Source: Kribbella sp. VKM Ac-2569
GTDB taxonomy: Bacteria > Actinomycetota > Actinomycetes > Propionibacteriales > Kribbellaceae
DNA: 64,000 nt
Assembly: GCF_004216905.1 (NCBI RefSeq)
Contig: NZ_SGXJ01000003.1
Coordinates: 1,054,001-1,118,000 of the forward strand
Reading direction: 5' to 3'
Shown: positions 1-7,735 of the stretch, piece by piece
Layout: every line of letters begins with the position of its first letter
Numbering within the stretch: position 1 is the first letter of the stretch
The notes under the pieces: model-generated
What the model saw: the letters and a program-made list of their open reading frames with translations, nothing else
Told to the model about the DNA's origin: nothing
Databases searched by the model: none
Position numbers and translations under genes: made by a program

Positions 1-583
1 CCGGGCTGTTGAACTCCGCGTCGAGCGACGGGAGCGCGAGGACGTAGCGCGACGCGATGATGCCCATGTCGGCGTACGCCTGCTTGATCAGTTTCAAAGC
101 CCCGGCAGCCTCTCCAGCCACCTGATCCAGGCGGCAGAAGATGTGGGCGTCGTTGAGTTGCATCGCGCGGACCCGGCTCAGGCCGCCGATCGCTCCGGAG
201 AGTTCGGCGCGGTACTGCCCGCCGAGCTCCGAGTAGCGGAGTGGGAGTTCGCGGTAGCTGTGTGAGCGGGATCGGAACATCAGCGCGTGGTGCGGGCAGA
301 TGCTGGGTCGCAGGACCAGTTGCTCGCCGCCCATATCCATCGGCGGGTACATGTCCTCGTGGTACTTGGCCCAGTGGCCCGAGATCTCGTACAGCTCGCG
401 CTTGCCGAGGACCGGCGAATAGACCTGCTGGTAGCCCGCTCTTCGTTCCACGTCGGCGATGTAGCTCTCCAAAGCGTGCCGAACGGCGGCGCCCGCGGGC
501 AGCCAGTAGGGCAGTCCCGCGCCGATCAGCGGGTCGGAGTCGAACAGGCCGAGTTCGCGGCCGAGCTTGCGGTGGTCGTACAT
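1..583 (-). CDS. thrS: Threonyl-tRNA synthetase paralogue, short form (partial, 3' end outside window)
   Basis: Class II aminoacyl-tRNA synthetase expected to charge tRNA-Thr in the cytoplasm. The 194 visible residues start directly at the catalytic core (MYDHRKLGRELGLF), the point reached only after about 250 residues in the full-length ThrRS at 27222-29243, so the TGS and editing domains are absent. ThrRS hallmarks are present: YSPVLGKRELYEISGHW, the Cys of SMCPHHA (zinc ligand), SYRELPLR and LNDAHIFC. The ATG follows a GGAGG ribosome binding site. It is the last visible gene of an operon with an amino acid ABC transporter, separated from it by a Thr leader peptide and attenuator. It may be a stress or resistance isoform lacking proofreading; family assignment is firm, role is inferred. 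Confidence 0.9.
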   Translation of the reverse strand, partial: MYDHRKLGRELGLFDSDPLIGAGLPYWLPAGAAVRHALESYIADVERRAGYQQVYSPVLGKRELYEISGHWAKYHEDMYPPMDMGGEQLVLRPSICPHHALMFRSRSHSYRELPLRYSELGGQYRAELSGAIGGLSRVRAMQLNDAHIFCRLDQVAGEAAGALKLIKQAYADMGIIASRYVLALPSLDAEFNSP

Positions 584-593
584 GATTCCTCCA

Positions 594-614
594 TGGGTTG
601 AGGCGAGCAACCCA
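594..614 (-). promoter_or_regulatory. Hairpin just upstream of the ThrRS ribosome binding site
   Basis: Perfect 7-bp inverted repeat (TGGGTTG / CAACCCA, 7-nt loop) ending two bases before the GGAGG of the short thrS. It lies between the attenuator hairpin and the start codon. It could modulate ribosome access or act as a competitor fold; no function is demonstrated. Confidence 0.45.
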
Positions 615-626
615 CGGAGCACGACA

Positions 627-654
627 AAGCCCCGGGGCACTCGCCCCGGGGCTT
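627..654 (-). terminator. Attenuator-type terminator between Thr leader peptide and short thrS
   Basis: A perfect 12-bp G+C stem (AAGCCCCGGGGC / GCCCCGGGGCTT) with a 4-nt loop, followed on the minus strand by a short T-containing tract (TTTGTCGT). It sits 17 nt after the leader peptide stop and 43 nt before the thrS start codon. This is the position expected for the terminator of a ribosome-mediated attenuator. An upstream pause hairpin can also be drawn: CAGCGCGC (712-719) pairs with GCGCGCTG (673-680) around the Thr codons. Confidence 0.75.
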
Positions 655-671
655 GGTCAGACAGTCAGGTG

Positions 672-725
672 TCAGCGCGCCAGGACGAGGTCCGGCGTCG
701 TCGTGACTACTGCGCGCTGCAACAT
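672..725 (-). CDS. Threonine leader peptide (17 aa) of the short thrS attenuator
   Basis: Short frame MLQRAVVTTTPDLVLAR-stop, preceded by GGAG four bases before the ATG. Three consecutive ACG threonine codons (696-704) lie inside the loop of a hairpin formed by codons 3-5 and 16-18, and the stop is followed by a strong terminator hairpin and then a threonyl-tRNA synthetase. That arrangement is diagnostic of attenuation sensing Thr-tRNA charging: stalling at Thr codons would open the pause hairpin and favour readthrough into thrS. It starts 12 nt after the ABC ATPase stop, so it can uncouple thrS from the transporter genes within one transcript. The peptide itself is probably unstable and non-functional. 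Confidence 0.8.
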   Translation of the reverse strand: MLQRAVVTTTPDLVLAR

Positions 726-737
726 GTCTCCACGGTA

Positions 738-1502
738 TCAGAGGAAACGGGAAAGGAACGCACGAGTTCGTTCGTGCTGCGGATTGTCGATCACCTGCTC
801 CGGCGTGCCCTGCTCGACGACCTGGCCGGCGTCCATGAAGACGACCCGATCGGCGGCCTCGCGGGCGAAACTGATCTCGTGAGTGACGACGACCATCGTG
901 AGACCGGCACTGGCGAGACGCTTCATCGTGGCGAGCACCTCGCCGACCAGCTCGGGGTCGAGCGCCGAGGTCGGCTCGTCGAACAGCATCAGCTTCGGCC
1001 GCATCGCCAGCGCCCGGGCGATCGCCACGCGTTGCTGCTGACCGCCGGAGAGCTGTCGCGGGTACGCCTTCTCACGGCCGGCCAGTCCGACCTCGGCGAG
1101 CAGGCCGACCGCCCGCTCGGTCGCCTCCCGTCGCCCCTCCCCCAGGACCGCGATCGGCGCCTCGATGATGTTCTCCAGCGCGGTCATGTGCGGGAATAGG
1201 TTGAACTGCTGGAACACCATGCCGATGTCCTTGCGCCGGCGGGCGATCTCGTTCGGCGACAGCTCGTGCAGCCGGCCGTTGCGTACGTCGTACCCGACAT
1301 CGCGGCCGTCGACGGTGATGCGGCCGGCGTCGAGGGACTCGAGCAGGTTGATGCACCGCAGGAAGGTCGACTTGCCGGATCCGGACGGGCCGAGGACGAC
1401 CACGGTCTCGCCCGGCGTCACGTCGAGATCGATCCCGGACAGTACTTCGGTGTGCCCGAAGCTCTTGCGGACGCCACGCGCCTGCAGGACCGCCGTACTC
1501 AT
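738..1502 (-). CDS. Polar amino acid ABC transporter, ATP-binding protein
   Basis: 254-residue cytoplasmic ATPase of the GlnQ/HisP type that powers amino acid uptake. Walker [10 protein letters not shown] is at residues 38-46, Q-loop in [12 protein letters not shown] near 97-108, signature LSGGQ at 151-155, Walker B LMLFDEP at 171-177 and the switch His at 208. The start codon overlaps the permease stop (ATGA), indicating translational coupling. Length is typical for the family and all catalytic motifs are intact. The substrate cannot be read from the sequence; a Thr-responsive leader and a ThrRS follow in the same direction, which makes threonine or an analogue a candidate, by inference only. 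Confidence 0.95.
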   Translation of the reverse strand: MSTAVLQARGVRKSFGHTEVLSGIDLDVTPGETVVVLGPSGSGKSTFLRCINLLESLDAGRITVDGRDVGYDVRNGRLHELSPNEIARRRKDIGMVFQQFNLFPHMTALENIIEAPIAVLGEGRREATERAVGLLAEVGLAGREKAYPRQLSGGQQQRVAIARALAMRPKLMLFDEPTSALDPELVGEVLATMKRLASAGLTMVVVTHEISFAREAADRVVFMDAGQVVEQGTPEQVIDNPQHERTRAFLSRFL

Positions 1503-2422
1503 GCCGCACTCCCCTTCGGACGGATACGCAAGAAGTCCCAGAAGCTGGGAGCCTGATGCCGCGCGCCGCGGTTGTAGTGCCGTTCGATGAACGATTGGAC
1601 GACGTACAGCACCGAGGTGACCGCGAGATACCAGAGGCAGACCACGATCAGCATCGGGATCGTCTCGAAGGTCCGGTTGTAGATCGACTGCGCCGTGTAG
1701 AGCAGGTCGGAGAGCGCGATCACACTGACCAGTGCGGTCGCCTTCACCATGCTGATCACCTGGTTGCCGGTCGGCGGCACGATGAAGCGCATCGCCTGCG
1801 GCAGGATGATTCGCTTCATGATCCGCGAGTTCTTCATCCCGAGCGCCTGACCTGCCTCGCGCTGGCCGGGGTCGACCGAGAGCAGACCGCCGCGGACGAT
1901 CTCGGCCATGTAGGCGCCCTCGTTCAGCCCGAGTCCCAGAATCGCGGCCAGCAACGGGGTGATCAGGGTGTTCGTGTCGACGCTGGTGAAGACCGGTCCG
2001 AACGGGATGCCTATGTTCAGCTTGGGCAGCAGCGCGGACAGGTTGTAGAAGAAGATCAGCTGCACGAGCGTCGGCGTACCGCGGAAGAACCAGATGTAGA
2101 GTCCGGCGGCGCTGCGCAACAGTGGATTGGCCGAGATCCGGCAGACCGCGAGGAGTACACCGAGCACGACGCCGATCACCATCGCGACGACAGTCAGCAT
2201 CAGCGTGATGCCGAGGCCCCGCACGATCGACTCGGCCCGCAACCAGGCCCAGACCACGTCCCAGCCGAAGTTGTCGTTGGTGACCAGCATCTTCACCAGC
2301 TGCGCGGCGAACACCAGGACGACGAGCGCCGACAGCCAGCGCCAGGGGTGTTTGCGGTGCGCCGCGTTGCGGACGTCGAGCTCCAGGCCGGCGGCCGGAG
2401 CGTCCTGCACCGTGGTTGCCAT
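1499..2422 (-). CDS. Polar amino acid ABC transporter permease
   Basis: 307-residue integral membrane permease of the HisM/GlnP type. After a cytoplasmic N-terminus and a first membrane segment (about residues 30-45), the family region runs from the [20 protein letters not shown] helix through [10 protein letters not shown] to the EAA-like loop [20 protein letters not shown], which docks on the ATPase. A single permease is present, so it probably forms a homodimer. The start used here (MATTV) is 2 nt after the binding-protein stop. Upstream in-frame codons would overlap the binding-protein gene extensively and are rejected. Same operon as the flanking ATPase and lipoprotein. Confidence 0.93.
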   Translation of the reverse strand: MATTVQDAPAAGLELDVRNAAHRKHPWRWLSALVVLVFAAQLVKMLVTNDNFGWDVVWAWLRAESIVRGLGITLMLTVVAMVIGVVLGVLLAVCRISANPLLRSAAGLYIWFFRGTPTLVQLIFFYNLSALLPKLNIGIPFGPVFTSVDTNTLITPLLAAILGLGLNEGAYMAEIVRGGLLSVDPGQREAGQALGMKNSRIMKRIILPQAMRFIVPPTGNQVISMVKATALVSVIALSDLLYTAQSIYNRTFETIPMLIVVCLWYLAVTSVLYVVQSFIERHYNRGARHQAPSFWDFLRIRPKGSAA

Positions 2423-2424
2423 GG

Positions 2425-3360
2425 TCAGCCCTTCCCGAGGTTGAGGCCGGGTTTGGCCAGCTTGTTCTTCTCCAGACCCCACTTCGCCATGATCGCGTCA
2501 TAGGTGCCGTTGGCATGCAGTTTCTCGAAAGCAGCGAGCAGTACGCCGGCCAGCGGCGACCCGATCGGCACGAGCGCACCCTGGAACAGGTCCTCGAAAC
2601 CGTTGCCCTTGCCAACGCCGGCCAGTTCCAGCTTGCCACCGGACTGCGCGACGAAGTAGGTCAGCGGCGCCTGCGACGAGAAGAATGCGTCGGCCCGGTT
2701 GGACTGGACCGCGAGGATCGACGACGGCTGGTCCTTGTACGACTGCACCTCGACCGCCGGCTTCCCGGCCGCCACGCACTTGGTCGACTGCGCCTTGATC
2801 ACCTTCTCCGCCGATCCCGCTGCCTGTACGGCGATCCGCTTGCCGCACGCGGTGTCCAGACCGTCGATGCCCTTCGGATTCCCCTTGTGCACGGCGAAGA
2901 CGACGTACTCCTGGACGTAGTCGATGAAGGTCGCCTGCTTCTGCCGCTCGACGAAGTCGCCGGTCGGTCCCAGGTCCAGGTCGTACCGCTTGGCCTGCAT
3001 TCCGGACAGCACACTGGCCAGGCCGTCGACGGTGGTGTGCTCGATCCGGATGCCGAGCAGCTGGCTGATCGCCTGGGACAGGTCGGCGGTCGCGCCTTCG
3101 ATCGAGGCATCCTTGTCGGTGCCGACGATGACGTACGGCGGGAACGAGCCGTTGTTGACGGCAACGATCTTGCCGGCCGTCTTGATCTTCTCCGGCAGCT
3201 GGTCGTGCAAGGCCTTGTCTACCTGCTGCTGCGGGATCGCGGCGGCCGGTGCCTTCGCGTTGGCGTTCGTGCTGGTGTCGACCGGGTCTGCGGTGCACGC
3301 GGTGACACCGAGCACGCTGAGGGCCAGTACGGCGATAGTTGCGGTGCGGGGGATAGACAC
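2425..3360 (-). CDS. Amino acid ABC transporter substrate-binding lipoprotein
   Basis: 311-residue extracellular binding protein of SBP family 3. A type II signal peptide ends in the lipobox GVTAC, with Cys22 as the predicted lipidated residue. The mature protein has the two-lobe periplasmic-binding features: [21 protein letters not shown] near the start, GVQ-type hinge segments, and [13 protein letters not shown] before the second lobe. It delivers ligand to the permease and ATPase encoded immediately downstream, and lies 16 nt after the nitrilase gene. Ligand identity is unknown. An Asn/Ala-rich linker after the lipobox is typical. Confidence 0.93.
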   Translation of the reverse strand: MSIPRTATIAVLALSVLGVTACTADPVDTSTNANAKAPAAAIPQQQVDKALHDQLPEKIKTAGKIVAVNNGSFPPYVIVGTDKDASIEGATADLSQAISQLLGIRIEHTTVDGLASVLSGMQAKRYDLDLGPTGDFVERQKQATFIDYVQEYVVFAVHKGNPKGIDGLDTACGKRIAVQAAGSAEKVIKAQSTKCVAAGKPAVEVQSYKDQPSSILAVQSNRADAFFSSQAPLTYFVAQSGGKLELAGVGKGNGFEDLFQGALVPIGSPLAGVLLAAFEKLHANGTYDAIMAKWGLEKNKLAKPGLNLGKG

Positions 3361-3376
3361 GACTACTCCTACGGCT

Positions 3377-4201
3377 TCAGCTGGTGGGGACGGCTTCGAC
3401 CGGTCGAGGGGTGGGGCTGACGGAGAAGCGCCGGTTGATCAGGACCGGCAGACGGCGGCGGGCGTCGGTCAGACGCTGCCGGGAGACGACGGCCGTGATG
3501 GTGGCCGGCTCCTCTGCTGCTTGGGCGAGCGGGACACCGAGCGGGTCGACGATGAGGCTCTGGCCGATGTTGCGCTGACCGCATTCACCACTCGCGACGA
3601 CGTACACGGTGTTCTCGAGCGCGCGGGCGGTGACGAGGGTCTGCCAGTGGTGTTCCTTGAGCGGACCTTTGACCCACGCGGCCGGCAGCACGAGTACGTC
3701 GGCGCCGTCGAGGGCGAGGAGGCGGGACAGCTCGGGGAACCGGACGTCGTAGCAGGTCATCAGGCCGACCTTGAAACCGTTGACGTCGATCAGTTCGGGG
3801 ACGACGTCGGCCGGAGTCACGTTGTCGGACTCCAGTTGGCTGAACGCGTCGTACAGGTGGAGTTTGCGGTAGAGCCCGGTGATCGCGCCGTCCTTCAGGA
3901 CGACGAGGGTGTTGTACGGCTTGTCGTTGGCGGACTTCTCGTGGATGCCGACGACGACGGTGAGTTGCAGGCCCTCGGTGGCCTTGAGCAGGCCGGTGAC
4001 GAAGGGGCCGTCGAGCGGCTGGGCGTACTCGCGGATGCGCTCACGCTCCTCGATGAAGCGCGCGAGCACGCCTTCGGGGAGCACGAGCAGGTCGACGCCG
4101 TCGGCGTCCGTCTGCTTGATGAGCTGAGTCGCCGTGTCCAGGTTCTCCTGCCAGTCGACGCTCGCGACGAACTGCGCGGCCGAGACGTTCAGCGTACTCA
4201 T
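3377..4201 (-). CDS. Carbon-nitrogen hydrolase (nitrilase superfamily)
   Basis: 274-residue cytoplasmic amidohydrolase that cleaves non-peptide C-N bonds (amide, nitrile or N-carbamoyl). The catalytic triad is visible: Glu43 in LLVLPEG, Lys113 in YRKLHLYD and Cys150 in LMTCYDVRFPE. The overall pattern resembles deaminated-glutathione/omega-amidase-like members more than true nitrilases. It overlaps the upstream binding-protein-like gene by ATGA and precedes an amino acid ABC transporter, so it probably processes an imported amide or amino acid derivative. The exact substrate cannot be inferred. Length is normal for the family. Confidence 0.9.
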   Translation of the reverse strand: MSTLNVSAAQFVASVDWQENLDTATQLIKQTDADGVDLLVLPEGVLARFIEERERIREYAQPLDGPFVTGLLKATEGLQLTVVVGIHEKSANDKPYNTLVVLKDGAITGLYRKLHLYDAFSQLESDNVTPADVVPELIDVNGFKVGLMTCYDVRFPELSRLLALDGADVLVLPAAWVKGPLKEHHWQTLVTARALENTVYVVASGECGQRNIGQSLIVDPLGVPLAQAAEEPATITAVVSRQRLTDARRRLPVLINRRFSVSPTPRPVEAVPTS

Positions 4202-5151
4202 GCGATCTTCTCCAACGGGTCGATCTGGTAGGGAAAGAGGTCTTCAGCGGGCACGGGCTGCGCGAGCAACTCCTGGGCGACAAGGTGGTCCTGGAAGGCG
4301 GCGACCATGCGGCGGTCGGCGGAGACGCCGTACGGCATCCAGTCCGGACCGAAGATCCTGGTGGTGACGCCGACTTCCTCGTTGTGCCAGGGGGTGACGT
4401 CCATCAGCTTGTTGCGGCGCTGGAAGCTGAGCTGCTTCGCCTGCTCGAACAGATCGATGAGCTGCTGAGCGATCTCGGGCCTTTCCTGCAGCACTTCCTT
4501 GCGCAGGGCAAGCAAGTGGATACCGGGGATGAAGCCGTGGCGACCGTAGTACGCACGCTCCTCGGCACGGGTGTCACGGAAAAGCGTGCGGTACGGCGAA
4601 TCCTGGTCATGGAATCCCGGCGGCATGAACGGCGTCATCACGGCGTCGAGTTCCTTGTCCAGCAGGAGATCCACGAGCCGGGCGCCGTCGGCGGTGTGCC
4701 GGATGTTGTTGCTGACCGCAACTCCCCCGATGCGGTCCAGCACCGGGTGGGCCGCGGTCAGCGGGCCGACCTGCCAGTCGGCGTCGTGGATGCCGACGCC
4801 GGCCTCGGCGAGGATCGCGCGGGTCCAGGTGTTGCCGCTGTCCGGCCAGCCGGTCAGGCCGATCCGGGCGCCCTTCAGGTCCGCCGCGATCTCGGCCGTC
4901 GAGTCCCGCCGCACGATGATGCAGCGATGCCGGAAGCCGCGCATCAGGAAGATCGGCAGCGCGACCACCCGGTCGTCCCCCGCCGCACGGGCCCGGACGT
5001 AGCGGCTGAACGAGGTCTCGCCGCCGTCGTACTCGGGGGAACCCCACAGGTCCGGCGTCGCCTCCAGCCGGGTGACGGTCGGGCCGGGGACGTCGCCGAG
5101 GGCCAACGGGATCACGTGGTCCCAGTGCCGTACGCCGAGGTGAAGCTTCAC
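4198..5151 (-). CDS. Periplasmic-binding-fold protein related to 4,5-dihydroxyphthalate decarboxylase/NMT1-like proteins
   Basis: 317 residues starting at a GTG nine bases after an AAGGA ribosome binding site. The stretch around GFRHRCIIVRRDS followed by DLKGARIGLTGWPDSGNTW resembles the family annotated as 4,5-dihydroxyphthalate decarboxylase, which shares the type 2 periplasmic-binding fold. No signal peptide is visible, so it is either an enzyme or a cytoplasmic binding protein. It is the first gene of the operon, with its stop overlapping the nitrilase start. Whether it is catalytic is unclear: the annotation of this family is historical and weak. A larger in-frame upstream extension would run through the regulator promoter and is rejected. 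Confidence 0.75.
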   Translation of the reverse strand: MKLHLGVRHWDHVIPLALGDVPGPTVTRLEATPDLWGSPEYDGGETSFSRYVRARAAGDDRVVALPIFLMRGFRHRCIIVRRDSTAEIAADLKGARIGLTGWPDSGNTWTRAILAEAGVGIHDADWQVGPLTAAHPVLDRIGGVAVSNNIRHTADGARLVDLLLDKELDAVMTPFMPPGFHDQDSPYRTLFRDTRAEERAYYGRHGFIPGIHLLALRKEVLQERPEIAQQLIDLFEQAKQLSFQRRNKLMDVTPWHNEEVGVTTRIFGPDWMPYGVSADRRMVAAFQDHLVAQELLAQPVPAEDLFPYQIDPLEKIA

Positions 5152-5226
5152 GCGGTGTGTTCCTTCGATGCCGGGACGCTCTCGTGGGGTCCGGGTCGGA
5201 TGCGCGACGTCGCTGTCGCGAGCTCG

Positions 5227-5267
5227 ATTGTTCGGTAGCCTATGTTCAGCGCGATTGCCCGAACAAT
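5227..5267. promoter_or_regulatory. Divergent promoter with 9-bp inverted repeat, probable MocR operator
   Basis: Perfect arms ATTGTTCGG (5227-5235) and CCGAACAAT (5259-5267), centre-to-centre distance 32 bp, i.e. about three helical turns, in the intergenic region between a MocR-type regulator and the operon it faces. On the minus strand TTGTTC (5261-5266) and TAGGCT (5237-5242) could serve as -35 and -10 with an 18-nt spacer, so the right arm would overlap the operon -35. A second 10-bp palindrome, CATTGCAATG, follows at 5269-5278. Regulator identity is inferred from adjacency. Confidence 0.65.
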
Positions 5268-5305
5268 GCATTGCAATGTTACTGATCAAAAACCTGGGGG
5301 ACGGC

Positions 5306-6664
5306 ATGGCCGAAGACGTTCCACCGCAGGACGGTCCGGCGGTGTCGTCGGCCTGGCTCGCGGAGCAGATCACCGAGTCCAGTGCGGCGGGGATCGCGGC
5401 GGCGATCTCCCGGCTGGTCCGGCACGGTGAACTCGAACCGCAGACCCGCCTTCCGACGGTACGCGCGCTGGCTCCCCGGCTGGACGTCAGCCCGGCGACC
5501 GTGTCCGCGGCCTGGGCGACCCTGCGCAAGCAACGCGTCGTCGCCGGCGGCGGACGGCAGGGCACCTGGGTGCTCGGCGGACTCGCGGTCCCCCGGCCGA
5601 CCCGCTACGAGAACATCTCCCGCCTCTGGCCGGATCAGACCCTCAACCTCACGCGCGCGATCCCTGACCCCGCCCTGCTGCCGGACATGTCCGCCGCGTT
5701 CGTCCACGCCCTCCGCGACCCCGACCTGCACTCCTACGAGGTCGTCTCGATCAGCGCGCCACTCCGCGCCGCCGTGGCCCGGACGTGGCCCTTCGAGACC
5801 GACCACTGGATGTGCGTGAACGGCGGCTACGAAGGTCTCCTCCTGTTGATGCGTACGACGGTTGTCCCCGGCGAACACGTCGCGATCGAAGAGCCCGCGA
5901 CCCCACGCCTGCTGGACATCCTCGACAACGTCGGCGCGCGGCCGGTGCCCGTCGCGACCGACGCGGAGGGGCCGGTCCCGGCATCGTTGCGGGAAGCGCT
6001 CCAGCACGATCCGGTCGCCTTCATCTACGAGCCGCGGAGCAGCTCACATTTCGGCGCCTCGGTGACGCCGTCGCGCCGCGACGAGCTCGCGGCCCTGCTC
6101 GCCGGGACCGACACCCTTGTGATCGAGGACGACGGGCTCGGCGAGCTGAGCTCGTTCGAGTACCACGGGATAGCCGAAGTACTGCCGGCGCAGAGCGTGC
6201 TGGTGCGGAGCTACTCCAAGTCCCACTCCCCCGACCTCCGGCTCGCCGTGATGGCCGGCGCCGCCGAGCCGATCGAGCGAGTCCGCGTCTACCGGCAGTT
6301 CGGATCGGGCTGGACGAGCCGCATGCTCCAGAACGCGCTCGCCTGGCTGCTCGACGACGAGCCGTCGAAGACCGCGGTCGCCACCGCGCGTACGACGTAC
6401 CGGGAACGCCGCGACCACCTCACGGGACTGCTGGCCGCCCGCGGTGTCCAGGCGACCGGCCTCGACGGCCTGGCGATCTGGGTACCGGTTCGCAGCGAAC
6501 ACGAGGCACTCCTCGTCCTCGCGTCACACGGCATCGCCGCCGCCGGCGCGAGCGCCAGCTGGACGAAGCCCGGCCCGCCCGCCATCCGCATCGCCACCGG
6601 CCTCCCTATTCCCGCCCCCGACCGAGTCGCCGACGCCGTCGCCCGCGCCGTACAGGCCCGATGA
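5306..6664 (+). CDS. MocR-family transcriptional regulator (GntR HTH + aminotransferase domain)
   Basis: 452-residue DNA-binding regulator. The N-terminal winged helix contains LPTVRALAPRLDVSPATV, typical of GntR proteins; the rest is a fold-type I aminotransferase domain with the PLP-binding Lys305 in SYSKSHSPDLR and the substrate/PLP contact DDGLGE. Such proteins sense PLP-amino-acid adducts and control divergent genes. The start at 5306 is chosen because it follows a GGGGG purine run by five bases; upstream in-frame codons cross the divergent promoter. It is divergent from the nitrilase/ABC/ThrRS operon, which is its likely target. It converges with tesB, 7 nt apart. Confidence 0.88.
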   Translation: MAEDVPPQDGPAVSSAWLAEQITESSAAGIAAAISRLVRHGELEPQTRLPTVRALAPRLDVSPATVSAAWATLRKQRVVAGGGRQGTWVLGGLAVPRPTRYENISRLWPDQTLNLTRAIPDPALLPDMSAAFVHALRDPDLHSYEVVSISAPLRAAVARTWPFETDHWMCVNGGYEGLLLLMRTTVVPGEHVAIEEPATPRLLDILDNVGARPVPVATDAEGPVPASLREALQHDPVAFIYEPRSSSHFGASVTPSRRDELAALLAGTDTLVIEDDGLGELSSFEYHGIAEVLPAQSVLVRSYSKSHSPDLRLAVMAGAAEPIERVRVYRQFGSGWTSRMLQNALAWLLDDEPSKTAVATARTTYRERRDHLTGLLAARGVQATGLDGLAIWVPVRSEHEALLVLASHGIAAAGASASWTKPGPPAIRIATGLPIPAPDRVADAVARAVQAR

Positions 6665-6671
6665 CCCGGGA

Positions 6672-7511
6672 CTAGCCCTCGAGGTCCAGGCCGACGGGAC
6701 GGATGAGACCTTCCTGGGCGACGGAAGCGACGAGGCTGCCTGCCTCGTTGTAGAGGCGGCCGGTGGCGAAGCCGCGGGCTCCCGATGCGGACGGCGACGA
6801 CTGGTCGTACAGCAGCCACTCGTCGGCGCGGAACGGGCGGTGGAACCAGAGTGCGTGATCGAGCGAAGCCGGCTGGATGCGGCGGTCGCCGATGACGATG
6901 CCGTGCGGGAGCAGGCTGGCGCCGAGCAGCGTCAGGTCACTGGCATAGGCCAGCACACATGCGTGCAGCGCCGGGTCGTCGGGAAGCTTGCCGGCGGCCC
7001 TTATCCAGAATTGGCGTCCGGTGACTCCGGCCAGGCGTACGTCGAGCGCCGCCCACTCCTTGTCCCAGTCGGCCGCCGGTCGACCGGACCGCGCCTCGAG
7101 GACGGTCGCGAGTCGCGGGGCCTCTTCCGGCGGTACGGCGTCGTCCGGCATCGGATCCTGGTGATCCAGGCCGGCTTCGGGGCGTTGGAAGGACGCGGAC
7201 ATGTAGAAGATCGGCTTCCCGTTCTGCGACGCCACCACTCGGCGGCTGCTGAACGATCCGCCGTCGCGGGTCGGCTCCGGGCGATACACGATCGGCACGG
7301 AGGTATCGCCGGCGCGCAGGAAGTAGCCGTGCAGCGAGTGCACCACCCGCTCCGGGTCGACGGTGCGGCTCGCGGCAGCCAGCGCTTGTCCCAGCACCTG
7401 ACCGCCGAACACCCGTTGCATCGAGGTCTGCGGCTGACGACCCCGGAACAGGTCGACGTCGATCATCTCCAGGTCGAGCAGCTCGACCAGATCCTCCAGC
7501 GACTCAGGCAT
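6672..7511 (-). CDS. tesB: Acyl-CoA thioesterase II
   Basis: 279-residue double-hotdog thioesterase that hydrolyses acyl-CoA to free acid and CoA in the cytoplasm. Family markers are the first hotdog stretch QRVFGGQVLGQALAAA with HSLHGYFLRAGD, and the second hotdog SLDHALWFHRPFRADEW with RGFATGRLYN near the C-terminus. Length matches TesB. It converges with the MocR gene and lies upstream of a long palindromic element. No operon partner. Physiological substrate not deducible. Confidence 0.93.
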   Translation of the reverse strand: MPESLEDLVELLDLEMIDVDLFRGRQPQTSMQRVFGGQVLGQALAAASRTVDPERVVHSLHGYFLRAGDTSVPIVYRPEPTRDGGSFSSRRVVASQNGKPIFYMSASFQRPEAGLDHQDPMPDDAVPPEEAPRLATVLEARSGRPAADWDKEWAALDVRLAGVTGRQFWIRAAGKLPDDPALHACVLAYASDLTLLGASLLPHGIVIGDRRIQPASLDHALWFHRPFRADEWLLYDQSSPSASGARGFATGRLYNEAGSLVASVAQEGLIRPVGLDLEG

Positions 7512-7590
7512 GCCTCATCCTGACAGCCCCAACCGCCGCGCAACGCCGTACCCGCTGTGGAAACCGTCACGTGCGCTCAACGCGCCCGTC

Positions 7591-7683
7591 CCCATTTGCC
7601 TGGCAGACCCATCAAATGAGGGGTTCCTGACCCTGGGTAAGGGTCAGGAACCCCTCATTTGGTGGGTCAGCCAGGCAAATGGG
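7591..7683. repeat. Long palindromic element: 44-bp stem, 5-nt loop
   Basis: Arms 7591-7634 and 7640-7683 pair over 44 positions with only one mismatch and one G-T wobble, around the loop GGGTA. The outer part reads CCCATTTGCCTGGC and the inner part GAGGGGTTCCTGACCCT. A third, partial copy of the outer motif (ACCAGGCAAATGAGGG) follows at 7691-7706. It lies between the tesB start and the PAC2-gene stop, so it could terminate PAC2 transcription, but it is far longer than ordinary terminators and lacks a T tract. A dispersed palindromic repeat is equally possible. Confidence 0.7.
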
Positions 7684-7735
7684 TAGGTCCACCAGGCAAA
7701 TGAGGGTGTGTGACGGGGCGGTGGTGCGGCGCGGG

